A stretch of DNA of 64,000 nucleotides from Lachnospiraceae bacterium (lineage in GTDB: Bacteria; Bacillota; Clostridia; Lachnospirales; Lachnospiraceae), in contig CABJAM010000015.1 in NCBI GenBank assembly GCA_902363555.1, positions 1 through 64,000 of the forward strand. The letters are read 5' to 3'. A program made the translations under genes and the position numbers. Below the pieces are notes generated by a model, which saw only the letters and a list, made by a program, of their open reading frames with translations, had not been told where the DNA came from and did no database searches. This document shows positions 16,775 through 25,520 of the stretch, in pieces (position 1 is the first letter of the stretch; each line of letters starts with the position of its first letter).

Positions 16775-18460
16775 GTGAAAATATACTCTCCCTGGGCATC
16801 CGTAGACGCTTCCGACGCACAGCCATTAACTTCGCGTCTAAATACCCTGGAAAACAAAACAATTGGTCTGTTATCCCATTTTAAAGGTCACTCACCGCTT
16901 ATGCTTCAGGTACTGGCCGACTTATTAAAGAAATCTTATCCAACATTGACATTCAAGGAACTGCAATATCGAAAAGATACATCCGAAATATGTAAGGATG
17001 CGGAATTTGATGCTCGGACAAAGGAATGGCTGAAAGATGTGGACGCCGTTATGGGGGCCTATGGCGATGCCGGCTCCTGCTGCATGTTCCATGCGTATAA
17101 CTGCGCCTATGTGGAAAAGCTGGGAGTTCCAGCCGTAATGCTGACAAAGGAGGATCTGCTCAGTGTCGGGCAAAAAGCCGCGGCCTCCCGTCTTGTTCCG
17201 AATTTACGATTTGTCACCACTAAAATTCCCGATTTAAGCTGGGCTCCAAAGTTGGACCAGCCATTGATCGATCATGTCATCAAGCCGGAGCTTGAAAGAG
17301 TTATGTCCGAAGTCATTTCCGCCCTGACCGACCCTCTTACCCAGGAAGAAGCCACCCCTTTTGTAAAAGACAATTCAAAATCGCTTCCTTTTGAATATTC
17401 CCAAAGCCTGGCACAGCTCAGTAATTATTTTTACAAGATGGGCTGGACGACCGGGCTTCCCATTCAGGCTCCCACACAGGAAGCGGTGGATGAAATGCTG
17501 CGCGGTACGGATCTTTCACGTGATTTTATAGTTGCCAAGCTTCCGCCAATGATGGGAAATGCTACGGTTGAAAAAATCGCTGTCAATGCAGTTATGGCCG
17601 GATGTCTCCCTACGTATCTTCCCGTACTCATCGCCGCAGTAAAAGCACTGGATCAGCCCAATATCCACCTGGAAGGCTGGACGTGTTCCGTCGCCAGTTG
17701 GTTTCCATTGATAACAGTGAGCGGTAAAGTGGCAAAGGATATCGGCATTTCCATGGACACCGCAGCGCTCAGCTCTTATTCCAAAGCATCCGCCGCCATT
17801 GCCCGGGCTTACGCTTATATTATTATGAATATTGCCGGTGTAAGACCTGGAACTGAGGATATGTGTGAACCGGGGCATGAAGCCCGTCAGGGTGTATGTA
17901 TAGGCGATAACATGGACATGAGTCCATGGGAACCTCTGCACGTACGCTTTGGAATTGATAAAGAGGCTTCTGCGGTAACCATGTTCTGGCCACAGGAGCG
18001 GACTGAAGGGCATGGCCGTGACGGCAGATCCTGTTTTGATACGATGTTCTATATCCACTATCAGGGGTGGGATCGCGGCTGCTGTTATGTCATGTCTCCG
18101 GGATTTGCAAGAGCCTTGAAAAAAGAAGGCTTCCAAACGCAGGAGGAAGTACTTGAATATGTCTGTGAATATTGCCGTCAGCCAGCCTCAGATATAAATT
18201 ACCGTTGGATGATTGACAATAATCACCTTCCGGAGTATATACGCCTGCCTTTTGACCACAATGGAAGCGCCCGGAAGTTCTGGTCCACTGAACATATGAT
18301 GATCGTGGTTGCCGGCAGCGATTACGATGCAACCTGTATTAATTTTGCCGGTGGCGGTGAACACGGAGGTCCGGCATGTGTACAAATCGAACTTCCAGGC
18401 TGCTGGAACAACCTGCTCAGAGAATATGCGGAAATTGTTCCCAACTATCTACCATATTGA
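16775..18460 (+). CDS. UGSC-family protein with alanine in place of Sec/Cys
   Basis: 561 aa. The N-terminal domain resembles the UGSC (seleno)protein family, named for a (Sec/Cys)-Gly-Ser-Cys motif following a Gly-Asp. Here it reads GDAGSCC (about residues 95-101), so the first position is Ala and an extra Cys follows. The C-terminal two thirds (from about GWTTGLPIQAPT) is the region usually fused to it. GTG start at 16775 with AGGAGG 7 nt upstream. It has its own promoter, a cre-like site and a terminator, and a LysR gene follows. The reaction is not established for the family, and I assign none. Confidence 0.75.
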   Translation: MKIYSPWASVDASDAQPLTSRLNTLENKTIGLLSHFKGHSPLMLQVLADLLKKSYPTLTFKELQYRKDTSEICKDAEFDARTKEWLKDVDAVMGAYGDAGSCCMFHAYNCAYVEKLGVPAVMLTKEDLLSVGQKAAASRLVPNLRFVTTKIPDLSWAPKLDQPLIDHVIKPELERVMSEVISALTDPLTQEEATPFVKDNSKSLPFEYSQSLAQLSNYFYKMGWTTGLPIQAPTQEAVDEMLRGTDLSRDFIVAKLPPMMGNATVEKIAVNAVMAGCLPTYLPVLIAAVKALDQPNIHLEGWTCSVASWFPLITVSGKVAKDIGISMDTAALSSYSKASAAIARAYAYIIMNIAGVRPGTEDMCEPGHEARQGVCIGDNMDMSPWEPLHVRFGIDKEASAVTMFWPQERTEGHGRDGRSCFDTMFYIHYQGWDRGCCYVMSPGFARALKKEGFQTQEEVLEYVCEYCRQPASDINYRWMIDNNHLPEYIRLPFDHNGSARKFWSTEHMMIVVAGSDYDATCINFAGGGEHGGPACVQIELPGCWNNLLREYAEIVPNYLPY

Positions 18461-18498
18461 TGCCCGACTGTGTTAGCAATGCACAATAATATTCGCTT

Positions 18499-18536
18499 AA
18501 AAAGCACCTCAAGCTGCAACACCCGAGGTGCTTTTT
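18499..18536 (+). terminator. Terminator of the UGSC gene
   Basis: AAAAAGCACCTC (18499-18510) pairs with GAGGTGCTTTTT (18525-18536), ending in a T-run; 39 nt beyond the stop. Confidence 0.85.
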
Positions 18537-18668
18537 CAATTAATTTTTTATGAATCTTTACGGATATATGGAATTTTGTTATAATAGAAATTACGCTAAT
18601 GCGTATGTATTTTTTCAATTTTACAAACAAATCCAGAAATAAAACAGATGAGTAAAGGGGGGCGCCAA

Positions 18669-19460
18669 ATGGATGTAAACAAGCTGACCGCATTTCTCTG
18701 CGTAGCAAAATATCAGAATTTCACGAAGGCTTCTGAGGAGCTTTTTATCAGTCAGCCCGCGCTGAGCAAAAAGATCGCAGATTTTGAAAATGAAATTAAT
18801 GTTAAGCTGTTACTCCGCACAAATCGGCAGGTTACATTGACACCGGCAGGTATGGCACTGTACAATGAGGCGCCTGCCATTTTAAATATTATGGATGATC
18901 TTACCCGGAAGATACAAAATATCAGCAAAAACCCACACCGACGTCTGAGTATTGCATGCTCTGGCGTGGAATACGGACATTTTACTAAAATCATACATGA
19001 ATTTCGCCAGGAGTATCCTGATATTGATATCAGCCTTCGATGGTGTTCCTCTCCGGTTGTAAAACAGTTGTTATTATCAAATACCATTGACTTTGGCTTT
19101 CAACTGAATATGGAGGCCGTCTCCGAGGAAAATGTAGCCTATCTCCCTTTTTATTATGATAAGCTTGATGTTATCGTCAGCAATTACCATCCGCTTTCCT
19201 CTGCCACCTCCGTAAAATATAAAGAACTGGAGGAAGAAAATTTTATTGCGATAAAATCATCTTCCTCTCATCTTCCCTATAATTATCTTTTTTCATTTTT
19301 AAAAGATAATAACATTAATTTCCGCGGTGGAACCACGATTGCCGATTCCATAGATACGCTTGTGCTCCAGGTGAGTGCCGGCCTGGGCGTGGGGTTCCTT
19401 TCGCATCAGGTCGAACAGATTTATGGCCGACCCCAGCAAGATAATCTCCCATACCCATAG
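18669..19460 (+). CDS. LysR-family regulator, C-terminus replaced at a deletion junction
   Basis: 263 aa. The N-terminal winged helix (residues 1-60, with FTKASEELFISQPALSKKI) and most of the substrate-binding domain are intact. LysR proteins are usually about 295-305 aa; this one loses its last strands after LSHQVEQIYG, and the final dozen residues are read antisense from the neighbouring transporter gene. ATG 18669 lies just after AAAGGGGGGC. It probably once regulated the adjoining UGSC gene or the transporter. DNA binding may persist, but ligand control is doubtful. Confidence 0.82.
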   Translation: MDVNKLTAFLCVAKYQNFTKASEELFISQPALSKKIADFENEINVKLLLRTNRQVTLTPAGMALYNEAPAILNIMDDLTRKIQNISKNPHRRLSIACSGVEYGHFTKIIHEFRQEYPDIDISLRWCSSPVVKQLLLSNTIDFGFQLNMEAVSEENVAYLPFYYDKLDVIVSNYHPLSSATSVKYKELEEENFIAIKSSSSHLPYNYLFSFLKDNNINFRGGTTIADSIDTLVLQVSAGLGVGFLSHQVEQIYGRPQQDNLPYP

Positions 19461-20385
19461 AACTGCATACAGCAATCAGTGTGGCACAGCCGCCTACCAG
19501 GATCACTGTACTCCAGGGCACATGTTCCTTTAACACCTTCCGCTCGTCGCCAAGCTTTAACACGACGGCCAATACGATACCAAGTGCATAGACCCCCAGG
19601 ACATCCACACCGCTGCTCAATACAGAAAATAATCTTACCTGTGGCGCTATTGTTTTAAGAATCAACGGGATTACAAATAGCAGAACACATACAATGATCA
19701 ATATAAGATTTTTCTTAATTACCGGCGTTGCAGCCTTTGGCCGTTCTACCTGCCCCTGGATCTTTACCTTATATCCACCGAAAATTACATATACGAGCAT
19801 AAAGCATATAAAGCCGACAATAATAAAATTCAGCCATATTCTTGGAAGCAGTACACTCCCCTGTCCTTCAAAACCAAATATATCGAACAGGCCCTTTGCA
19901 ATGATTCCAATAGAACCGATCGGCGATGTACAGCCGGCGCCCAATGCCAGGCAGTGTCCGGCTAAAACAACCATTTCAGAAATTCCAGATTTGTAGCATA
20001 TTTCAATAAACACAGGAACTAAAAATACGGTAACGGCTCCCGGATTGATACCGATGGCCATCATAGCAAAATCCAGAACAAAAAAGATGACAGGAAGCAG
20101 CGCGGGGCATTTTCGGGCGGAATAAATGGCCCAATCTGCCATATATCTTGCAGCGCCGGTTTCAATGGCAAAGCAATAAAAAAATGTTACAATGATCATC
20201 TGCAAAACGACACTGATTGGCCAGAAGCCATAGATTGCAGATGGTCGAAGCCCAAATACGAATATTCCCAATACACTTGCTGCAATCAACGCAAGCACAC
20301 CAATATTACATTTGATTTTCTGTCCGATAAAAATGCATAAAATCAGTGCGATAATAGTTATAATACAAATTGTCAGTCCACTCAT
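19315..20385 (-). pseudogene. MatC/SLC13-like dicarboxylate transporter, truncated
   Basis: 356 aa as read. Multiple membrane segments follow the N-terminus MSGLTICIITIIALILCIF, with a conserved GAGCTSPIGS stretch, typical of the MatC/SLC13 ion-transporter superfamily (normally about 420-450 aa). After SSMGMGDYLAGV the frame runs antisense through the LysR gene and becomes a hydrophilic tail (HKSVRPDAKG onwards), so the last membrane helices are missing. The junction lies at about 19415-19432. The start at 20385 has GGAGGAG 8 nt upstream. It follows the SnoaL-like gene by 23 bp and was presumably its co-transcribed uptake partner. Confidence 0.75.
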
Positions 20386-20408
20386 AGCACTTCTCCTCCA
20401 GGTTCCTC

Positions 20409-21218
20409 TTACCACATATGATTTTCTATGTCATACTCACGTTTACCAATTAATTCTTCAAAGCCACGGAAAGCCCAGTCGGCATCTTCATCCATCCATG
20501 TTTCATAAGGCAGGGGACGTACCGGTAGAGGCACCTTTCTTTCGGTTTCTTTATATGGCTGATGAAATTTCATAGGTTTATGAAATGGCATATCTGCCGC
20601 ATTATCTTTACGATTTTGGTAGCTTGCTTTGTCTGCAACCGCCCCCTTGTCATCCACCCAGCTCTTGTAATAATCACATCTCAGATCACGCCACCATTTC
20701 AAATGCCATATTTTCCATACACCGTCAATTTTTATAAAATCCGCACTGTATTTCCCCCAACACCAATACGCCCTCATTTTTGCTTTATCCGGTACATAAC
20801 ATTCCGGCGGAACATGGCTATGGTCCTCGTAGTAGGTTTCCAGCCCTGGAGACATAAATACGCCCCTGGCCGTTTTGCCATCCTTTGCGACTTCAATATA
20901 AGGTGTGGTCACACAATGCATGAAAAATGCTCCCTTCGCAAATCGGGCAGAACCAAGAATTTTTAAGAATACAGTTTCTATCCCCTCACGGCCTGTAAAC
21001 ACACCCGAATCACCCACATCCATGCTGACATCAGGCATTTCCAATGCAAATAATTTAATTTTTTCTGGAAACAAAATGGGGTAATGCAAATATTCATAGG
21101 AATGGAGTACCTTTTGAATCTCCTCTACATCCCGCATTCGCTGAAGCTCCTTTTTTTCTTCGTTCAATTCCACCAACAACTGTTCCATCTGTCTTTGTAA
21201 TTCCTCAACAACAGCCAT
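20409..21218 (-). CDS. SnoaL/NTF2-like domain protein
   Basis: 269 aa. A short N-terminal coiled coil (EELQRQMEQLLVELNEEKKE) precedes an NTF2-like alpha+beta barrel of the SnoaL_4 type (about 30-190, with GREGIETVF and WKIWHLKWWRDL). The C-terminal about 70 residues are Pro- and aromatic-rich and unassigned. Family members are small hydrolases, isomerases, dehydratases or dioxygenase subunits, so no reaction can be named. It is followed by the truncated transporter, which suggests catabolism of an imported acid or aromatic. Confidence 0.75.
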   Translation of the reverse strand: MAVVEELQRQMEQLLVELNEEKKELQRMRDVEEIQKVLHSYEYLHYPILFPEKIKLFALEMPDVSMDVGDSGVFTGREGIETVFLKILGSARFAKGAFFMHCVTTPYIEVAKDGKTARGVFMSPGLETYYEDHSHVPPECYVPDKAKMRAYWCWGKYSADFIKIDGVWKIWHLKWWRDLRCDYYKSWVDDKGAVADKASYQNRKDNAADMPFHKPMKFHQPYKETERKVPLPVRPLPYETWMDEDADWAFRGFEELIGKREYDIENHMW

Positions 21219-21546
21219 ATGCTCGCCTTCTTTCGTTTATTATCCTTTATCTTATCAGTCAGCATAGGATGGGCCCTTCTCCTATCCCTGTAAATATTAT
21301 AACTGCTCCCTGTTTCTATGTATAATAGCAATAAGATATAGTTTTATAAACAAAATCTATTACAGATTGGAAACTTATCCACAAAAAACATTCTAAATAT
21401 CTGCAAATGTGTGCATCCCGACTCCGCTTCGCTATGTCGCCATCGCAGCAGTCGCCACGCGCAAATGGAGCCTGGCACCATTTTCACGGTACCAGACTCC
21501 ATTAAGTATAAACTGTATTCGATTAACTTCTAACGCGTTTTAGCTG
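21219..21546. other. Intergenic region with terminator
   Basis: About 330 bp between minus-strand genes. It contains the terminator at 21464-21503 and an A/T-rich segment (about 21300-21390) that should hold the promoter of the SnoaL gene, with a TATAAT on the minus strand near 21294-21299. No gene is visible. Confidence 0.5.
21464..21503 (-). terminator. Hairpin after the C-glycoside deglycosidase operon
   Basis: AATGGAGCCTGGCACC (21464-21479) pairs with GGTACCAGACTCCATT (21488-21503), with three mismatches and an 8-nt loop. It lies 45 nt beyond the stop of the isomerase-like gene. The T-run is weak. Confidence 0.55.
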
Positions 21547-22518
21547 CTAAATCCCTAATATCCGCCGCTCCATAGCGATATGCTCCGCTACCGCCTGAGC
21601 TGCCGGCTTCGTTCCGTGTCCTTCATACTCGGACACGATATATCCGTCATACCCGGCTTCATCCAGGATTGGGAGGATTTTTTCATAAGGAATACTCAAT
21701 TCATTTCCTTCATCGGTCATGCAATGGAATTTGCCATGAACATGGAATACGTAAGGCATGATCCGTTTCAGGCCCTCGAAGTCGGGGTTTTTCCGGAAGG
21801 TCAAAAAGCCGTACATATTGAAGAAGGAGCCCATTACTATGGGGTCCGCACCCCTGGCAATAAGAAGCTTCTGAGCCTCGTCCATCGGAACGCCATCATA
21901 GCGGAGGGAAACAGCGTAATCCAGCATTTCCTTATCAGCGCCCTGCTCCAAAGCGCCCTGGTAGCTTTCCACGTTGGGCTTGTCTGCAAATGCACCCAGA
22001 TCCGGAACGAAACCGATATATTTAGAACCGGATTTCTCAATGGCTTCCAGATAATCTACCATAGCCGGTGTGGATGGTGTTTCCGGATTATGTATTTCGA
22101 TACCGATCTTTATGCCGTACTCCTCAGCATATGGCGCAGCCTTCACAAGATTTTCCGGGGATAAAAGATATTGTGCCCGAATCACCTTACAGCCCAGCTT
22201 GTGCGCCGCTTTAATATCGCGGATCGTGCTGGCCAGAAGCTCCTCGTCGTTGAGGTCACGGTCAAAACGCATACCACGGTCGGTATTGGCGCCGTAGCAG
22301 ACCGGACGCACACCGTACTTGGCGGCCAGGCGGTTCACTTCGCCTAAAAATTCATCACTCACATACGGATAGGATGGGATCATCTGTGTAGCCACGATCT
22401 CGTAGCCATCCAGGCCCAGCTCCGCACACCGGCGCACGCAATCCTCAAATGTATATTGTCCGCTGACATACTCAGCGGTGTAGCTGTAAAGTGTTACCCC
22501 TAATTTAATGTTTGACAT
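21547..22518 (-). CDS. Sugar phosphate isomerase/epimerase-like; probable C-glycoside deglycosidase large subunit
   Basis: 323 aa, a xylose-isomerase-like TIM barrel. Likely metal ligands appear in order: Glu and His in GIEIHNPE, Asp in FVPDLGA, His in FHVHGKFH and Glu in VSEYEGHG. In the puerarin (DgpABC) and flavone C-glycoside (DfgAB) systems a protein of this fold pairs with a small beta-sandwich subunit to cut the C-C bond of 3-oxo-glucosides. Here the small-subunit gene sits directly upstream (13-bp gap) and a Gfo/Idh/MocA dehydrogenase lies divergent, the same three families. The start at 22518 follows GGAGGAGAGG. Substrate range is not deducible. Confidence 0.82.
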   Translation of the reverse strand: MSNIKLGVTLYSYTAEYVSGQYTFEDCVRRCAELGLDGYEIVATQMIPSYPYVSDEFLGEVNRLAAKYGVRPVCYGANTDRGMRFDRDLNDEELLASTIRDIKAAHKLGCKVIRAQYLLSPENLVKAAPYAEEYGIKIGIEIHNPETPSTPAMVDYLEAIEKSGSKYIGFVPDLGAFADKPNVESYQGALEQGADKEMLDYAVSLRYDGVPMDEAQKLLIARGADPIVMGSFFNMYGFLTFRKNPDFEGLKRIMPYVFHVHGKFHCMTDEGNELSIPYEKILPILDEAGYDGYIVSEYEGHGTKPAAQAVAEHIAMERRILGI

Positions 22519-22531
22519 AGTCCTCTCCTCC

Positions 22532-22972
22532 TCAATCTGATAATTCAACCGTTTTTCTGTCACAGCTATTGATCGGTGTGTACTGATGCGGTTCCGTTGC
22601 TCCCGGAAGCGGCATGTACGGACTGTGGAGCATCAATGTCAGATTGATATCATGGGCGCCCTTTGTAAGACCGCCGGCTTTACGCACCTTGATCGTGGCT
22701 GGTGTGAGAATGGTCCAAAACTCAGAAAACTGGTATTTCAGCTCGGCCGGAGCAAATTCCTTGCCATTCACGCAGAAAGTGACATTCATATCCTCTGCCT
22801 TTTCGCCGTCAACCTCGACCCCTAAAGCATCAATAACAGAAAGATAATGACCTCTGTAATAGCCTAAACGCACGTCAAACTGGTATCCGCTGACCTTACC
22901 GTTGACGTAGTAGTTTTTTAATGTGCCGGGGCGGATAATATCCGTAAACGACAATTTCATTTCTAAACCCAT
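22532..22972 (-). CDS. Probable C-glycoside deglycosidase small subunit (DUF6379-like)
   Basis: 146 aa, predicted mostly beta strand, with no catalytic motif of its own. Length, strand-rich composition and place directly before the isomerase-like gene match the small subunit (DgpB/DfgB type) of C-glycoside deglycosidases, which forms a complex with the TIM-barrel subunit. The open frame extends to 23131, but the ATG at 22972 has GGAGG 8 nt upstream and is the credible start. The assignment leans on context plus general resemblance; a profile search would settle it. Confidence 0.75.
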   Translation of the reverse strand: MGLEMKLSFTDIIRPGTLKNYYVNGKVSGYQFDVRLGYYRGHYLSVIDALGVEVDGEKAEDMNVTFCVNGKEFAPAELKYQFSEFWTILTPATIKVRKAGGLTKGAHDINLTLMLHSPYMPLPGATEPHQYTPINSCDRKTVELSD

Positions 22973-23298
22973 AATGATACCTCCATAAAATAACTTTGTG
23001 AACTTCGTTCTGGAAATATCATAACACAAATTATCAGCATATAGCACAACAAATTCTGAAATTTCCGAAACGGATTGTGTAACAACTGTAAATACCCATG
23101 CATGTATGAACAGCAACAAAATTGTAACCAACTTTCAAAAATAGAAACCCATTTTAATTGCGTATTTTTACTAAAAATAGTACAATAAACTTACTACGTT
23201 GTCATAATTCAGATGATCTGGATCATGGCACTAAGTTTACGAAATAATGTGCCGCAGTTTAAAGGCTGCGGCCGCAAATGAAAGGGTGTAGAATTACT
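22973..23298. promoter_or_regulatory. Divergent promoter region of the C-glycoside genes
   Basis: The region holds a plus-strand promoter TTGCGT (23158-23163)-17 nt-TACAAT (23181-23186), and a dyad ATGATCTGGATCAT (23213-23226) about 20 nt past the predicted start, a candidate operator. A 7-bp leader hairpin GCCGCAG/CTGCGGC (23251-23272) lies just before the ribosome site. On the minus strand a TATGAT near 23020 is a possible -10 for the two-subunit operon. Confidence 0.5.
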
Positions 23299-24534
23299 AT
23301 GAAAGAATTACGTATCGGTATTATCGGAACCGGAATGATTTCTGAACGTCATATGACCGTTTGGTCCAACATTCCGGGAACAAAGGTTGTTGCAGGATGC
23401 GACATTTTTGAAAACAAGGTCAATGCCTGGGGCGACAAATACGGTATCCCCGCAGATTGCCGCTATACAGATTTCCGTGAGATGTTAAAGCGGGATGACC
23501 TGGACGCCATCGACGTATGCGTTCACAACAATTTACATACACCGGTTTCCGTTGCCGTAATGAAGGCCGGTTATCCGTGTTACAGTGAAAAACCTATGGC
23601 AGCCTCCTACGCTGACGCAAAGATCCTTTATGATGCTCAGAAGGCTACAGGCCAGAAGCTTGCCGTACAGATCAGCTCCATCTACAACCTCCAGACCCGT
23701 CTGGCTAAGAAGATGATCGAGGAAGGAAAGCTTGGTAAGATTTATCATGCACGCAGTGTCGGCCATCGCCGTGAAGGACGTCCGGGCATGGATATGCCTA
23801 TGTTCTCCAGAGACTTCATCAGCAAAGAGATTGGCGGCCACGGTCCTTTAAGTGACCTTGGTATTTATCATCTTGCACAGATGCTCTATGTTATGGGTAT
23901 GCCTGAGCTGGAGCAGGTTTACGGTGTATCCTCCGCAGATTACTATCAGGATCCCAGACTTCTGCCGAACGGCTTAAAGTATGAGGTTGAGGATTTAAGC
24001 GTAGGTATCGCTAAATTTGCCGGCGGTATCTCCATGGATATTTACGAAGACTGGGCAATGCATATTGACGATGTCGGACCAAGCTTTATCGCTGGTTCCC
24101 TGGGTGGATTGAAACTCATCGATGTGGATACCACCGGCGGACCTCTGGCAGCACCTAAGGGCGGCGTGATCATCGGCGGCGGAGCTGTGCAGAAGCCTAC
24201 TCTGGAATTTTACGGCTATGAAGATGGCAATATGGTATCAAAGGTCATCGACTGCGAATCCAACGGCAGAAGAGAAGCTCTCGTTAATCCTCAGATTGCT
24301 ATGTATAATGACAATCAGGTACACTGGTTATCCTACTTAAGAGGCGAGCTGACCGACGAAACCCGCATCGACTCCCCGTATCTGGCTATGCAGACGGCTC
24401 TTTTATCTGAAGGTATTTTCCTGTCACAGGAACTTAACCGCAGCGTAACAGCAGATGAGATCCGCGCGCTGTCCAAGTCCACGGCTGTGAGAAGCCAGAA
24501 GACACCATGGGGCGTTATTGAATACGATTTTTGA
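23299..24534 (+). CDS. Gfo/Idh/MocA oxidoreductase; probable C-glycoside 3-dehydrogenase
   Basis: 411 aa. The N-terminal Rossmann fold starts LRIGIIGTGMIS; the catalytic-lysine motif is SEKPMA (about residue 97) and a conserved histidine lies in DLGIYHLAQ, as in sugar dehydrogenases of this family. In puerarin metabolism the homologue DgpA oxidises the sugar 3-hydroxyl, weakening the C-C bond for DgpBC. The divergent neighbours here are those two subunits. The start at 23299 has AAAGGGTG upstream; an ATG at 23278 is less well placed. A strong terminator follows. Confidence 0.85.
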   Translation: MKELRIGIIGTGMISERHMTVWSNIPGTKVVAGCDIFENKVNAWGDKYGIPADCRYTDFREMLKRDDLDAIDVCVHNNLHTPVSVAVMKAGYPCYSEKPMAASYADAKILYDAQKATGQKLAVQISSIYNLQTRLAKKMIEEGKLGKIYHARSVGHRREGRPGMDMPMFSRDFISKEIGGHGPLSDLGIYHLAQMLYVMGMPELEQVYGVSSADYYQDPRLLPNGLKYEVEDLSVGIAKFAGGISMDIYEDWAMHIDDVGPSFIAGSLGGLKLIDVDTTGGPLAAPKGGVIIGGGAVQKPTLEFYGYEDGNMVSKVIDCESNGRREALVNPQIAMYNDNQVHWLSYLRGELTDETRIDSPYLAMQTALLSEGIFLSQELNRSVTADEIRALSKSTAVRSQKTPWGVIEYDF

Positions 24535-24563
24535 TAATAACCACATCAAATAATCAAAAACGC

Positions 24564-24616
24564 ACAGGCACATACTACTAAGTTTACAAAACTCAATGGT
24601 ATGTGCCTGTTTTATT
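24564..24616 (+). terminator. Terminator of the Gfo/Idh/MocA gene
   Basis: ACAGGCACATAC (24564-24575) pairs with GTATGTGCCTGT (24599-24610), followed by TTTATT. Confidence 0.85.
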
Positions 24617-25520
24617 CTCTCCTCAAATAAACAGAAAAACACGCGCCATCCGCATCCCCGCCACTCGCTTCCACATACCCGCCATGCTTTGCCACGATCT
24701 CCCGCGTCAGGAAAAGCCCGATTCCAAGACCCGGCTGCCGGCTGGTCGTCTCCGAGCGGTAAAACCGCTGAAAGATCAATCCCCGCTCCTCCTCGCGGAT
24801 TCCCGGACCGTGATCCTGCACATCGATACGGTAAAAAATCTCATACGCACGAAAGCTGATCTCAACCACCTCGCCCTCCGGTGAATACTTTACCGCATTA
24901 TCCAAAATATTGCCAAGCGCCTCCTGCATCCACCGCATGTCTATCCGACACAGCTTATTGCTGGGCTCCCACAGGATGCGGATATTCTTTTTGGCGGCGG
25001 CTGGCTCTGCCTGCTGACAGACGCTCCAGATCAGCTCATCTAAAGACTCCTGTTCAGGATGCAGACGTATCATTTCCAGCTCCAGTTGAGATGCCTTTTT
25101 TAAGTTATGTACAAGAAAATCCAACTGCTCCGCCTGCTGCTGTATCTGCCCGAGCATTTCCAGGCTTTCGGCTGTCATGCCCTCCTGCCCTTCCAAAAGC
25201 TGAGAATAGACCAGTATATTGGACAATGGCGTTTTCACCTGATGGGTGACGTCCGATAAAAAGGCGCGGATGATCTCCCGCTCCTGCTCCGTCTTTTTTG
25301 TCGTTTCCTGAGCAATCGTGAGAAATTGATTCATTTTTTCGCCAATGACGGCTTCAATGCCTTCATTGTATTCCACCGGCGTACAGTTCCCGGCAATGGC
25401 ATCCTCCAGCCGTTCCAGTATACGTTCAAGCATCCTTCTTATACTTTGCCGGTAAAGTATACAAAAAGTGACAGCGGCGCCAATGGACGCCATACATAAA
25501 ATACATGCGATGATTAACAT
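24612..25520 (-). CDS. Sensor histidine kinase (Bce/VanS-like)
   Basis: 302 aa. One N-terminal membrane segment (about 1-25) and a short linker precede HisKA with the phospho-acceptor in DVTHQVKTPLSN and an HATPase domain (LDNAVKYSPEG, DHGPGI, GLGIGLFLTREI). With only a minimal input domain, it probably takes its signal from the ABC permease, as in BceS-type kinases. ATG 25520 overlaps the regulator stop by 7 nt. The stop lies within the terminator of the convergent gene. Confidence 0.9.
   Translation of the reverse strand: MLIIACILCMASIGAAVTFCILYRQSIRRMLERILERLEDAIAGNCTPVEYNEGIEAVIGEKMNQFLTIAQETTKKTEQEREIIRAFLSDVTHQVKTPLSNILVYSQLLEGQEGMTAESLEMLGQIQQQAEQLDFLVHNLKKASQLELEMIRLHPEQESLDELIWSVCQQAEPAAAKKNIRILWEPSNKLCRIDMRWMQEALGNILDNAVKYSPEGEVVEISFRAYEIFYRIDVQDHGPGIREEERGLIFQRFYRSETTSRQPGLGIGLFLTREIVAKHGGYVEASGGDADGACFSVYLRRE

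Noticed and set aside
16775..18460. In-frame TGA selenocysteine in the UGSC motif
   Set aside because: The codon at the Sec position is GCC (Ala), and no SECIS-like hairpin follows.
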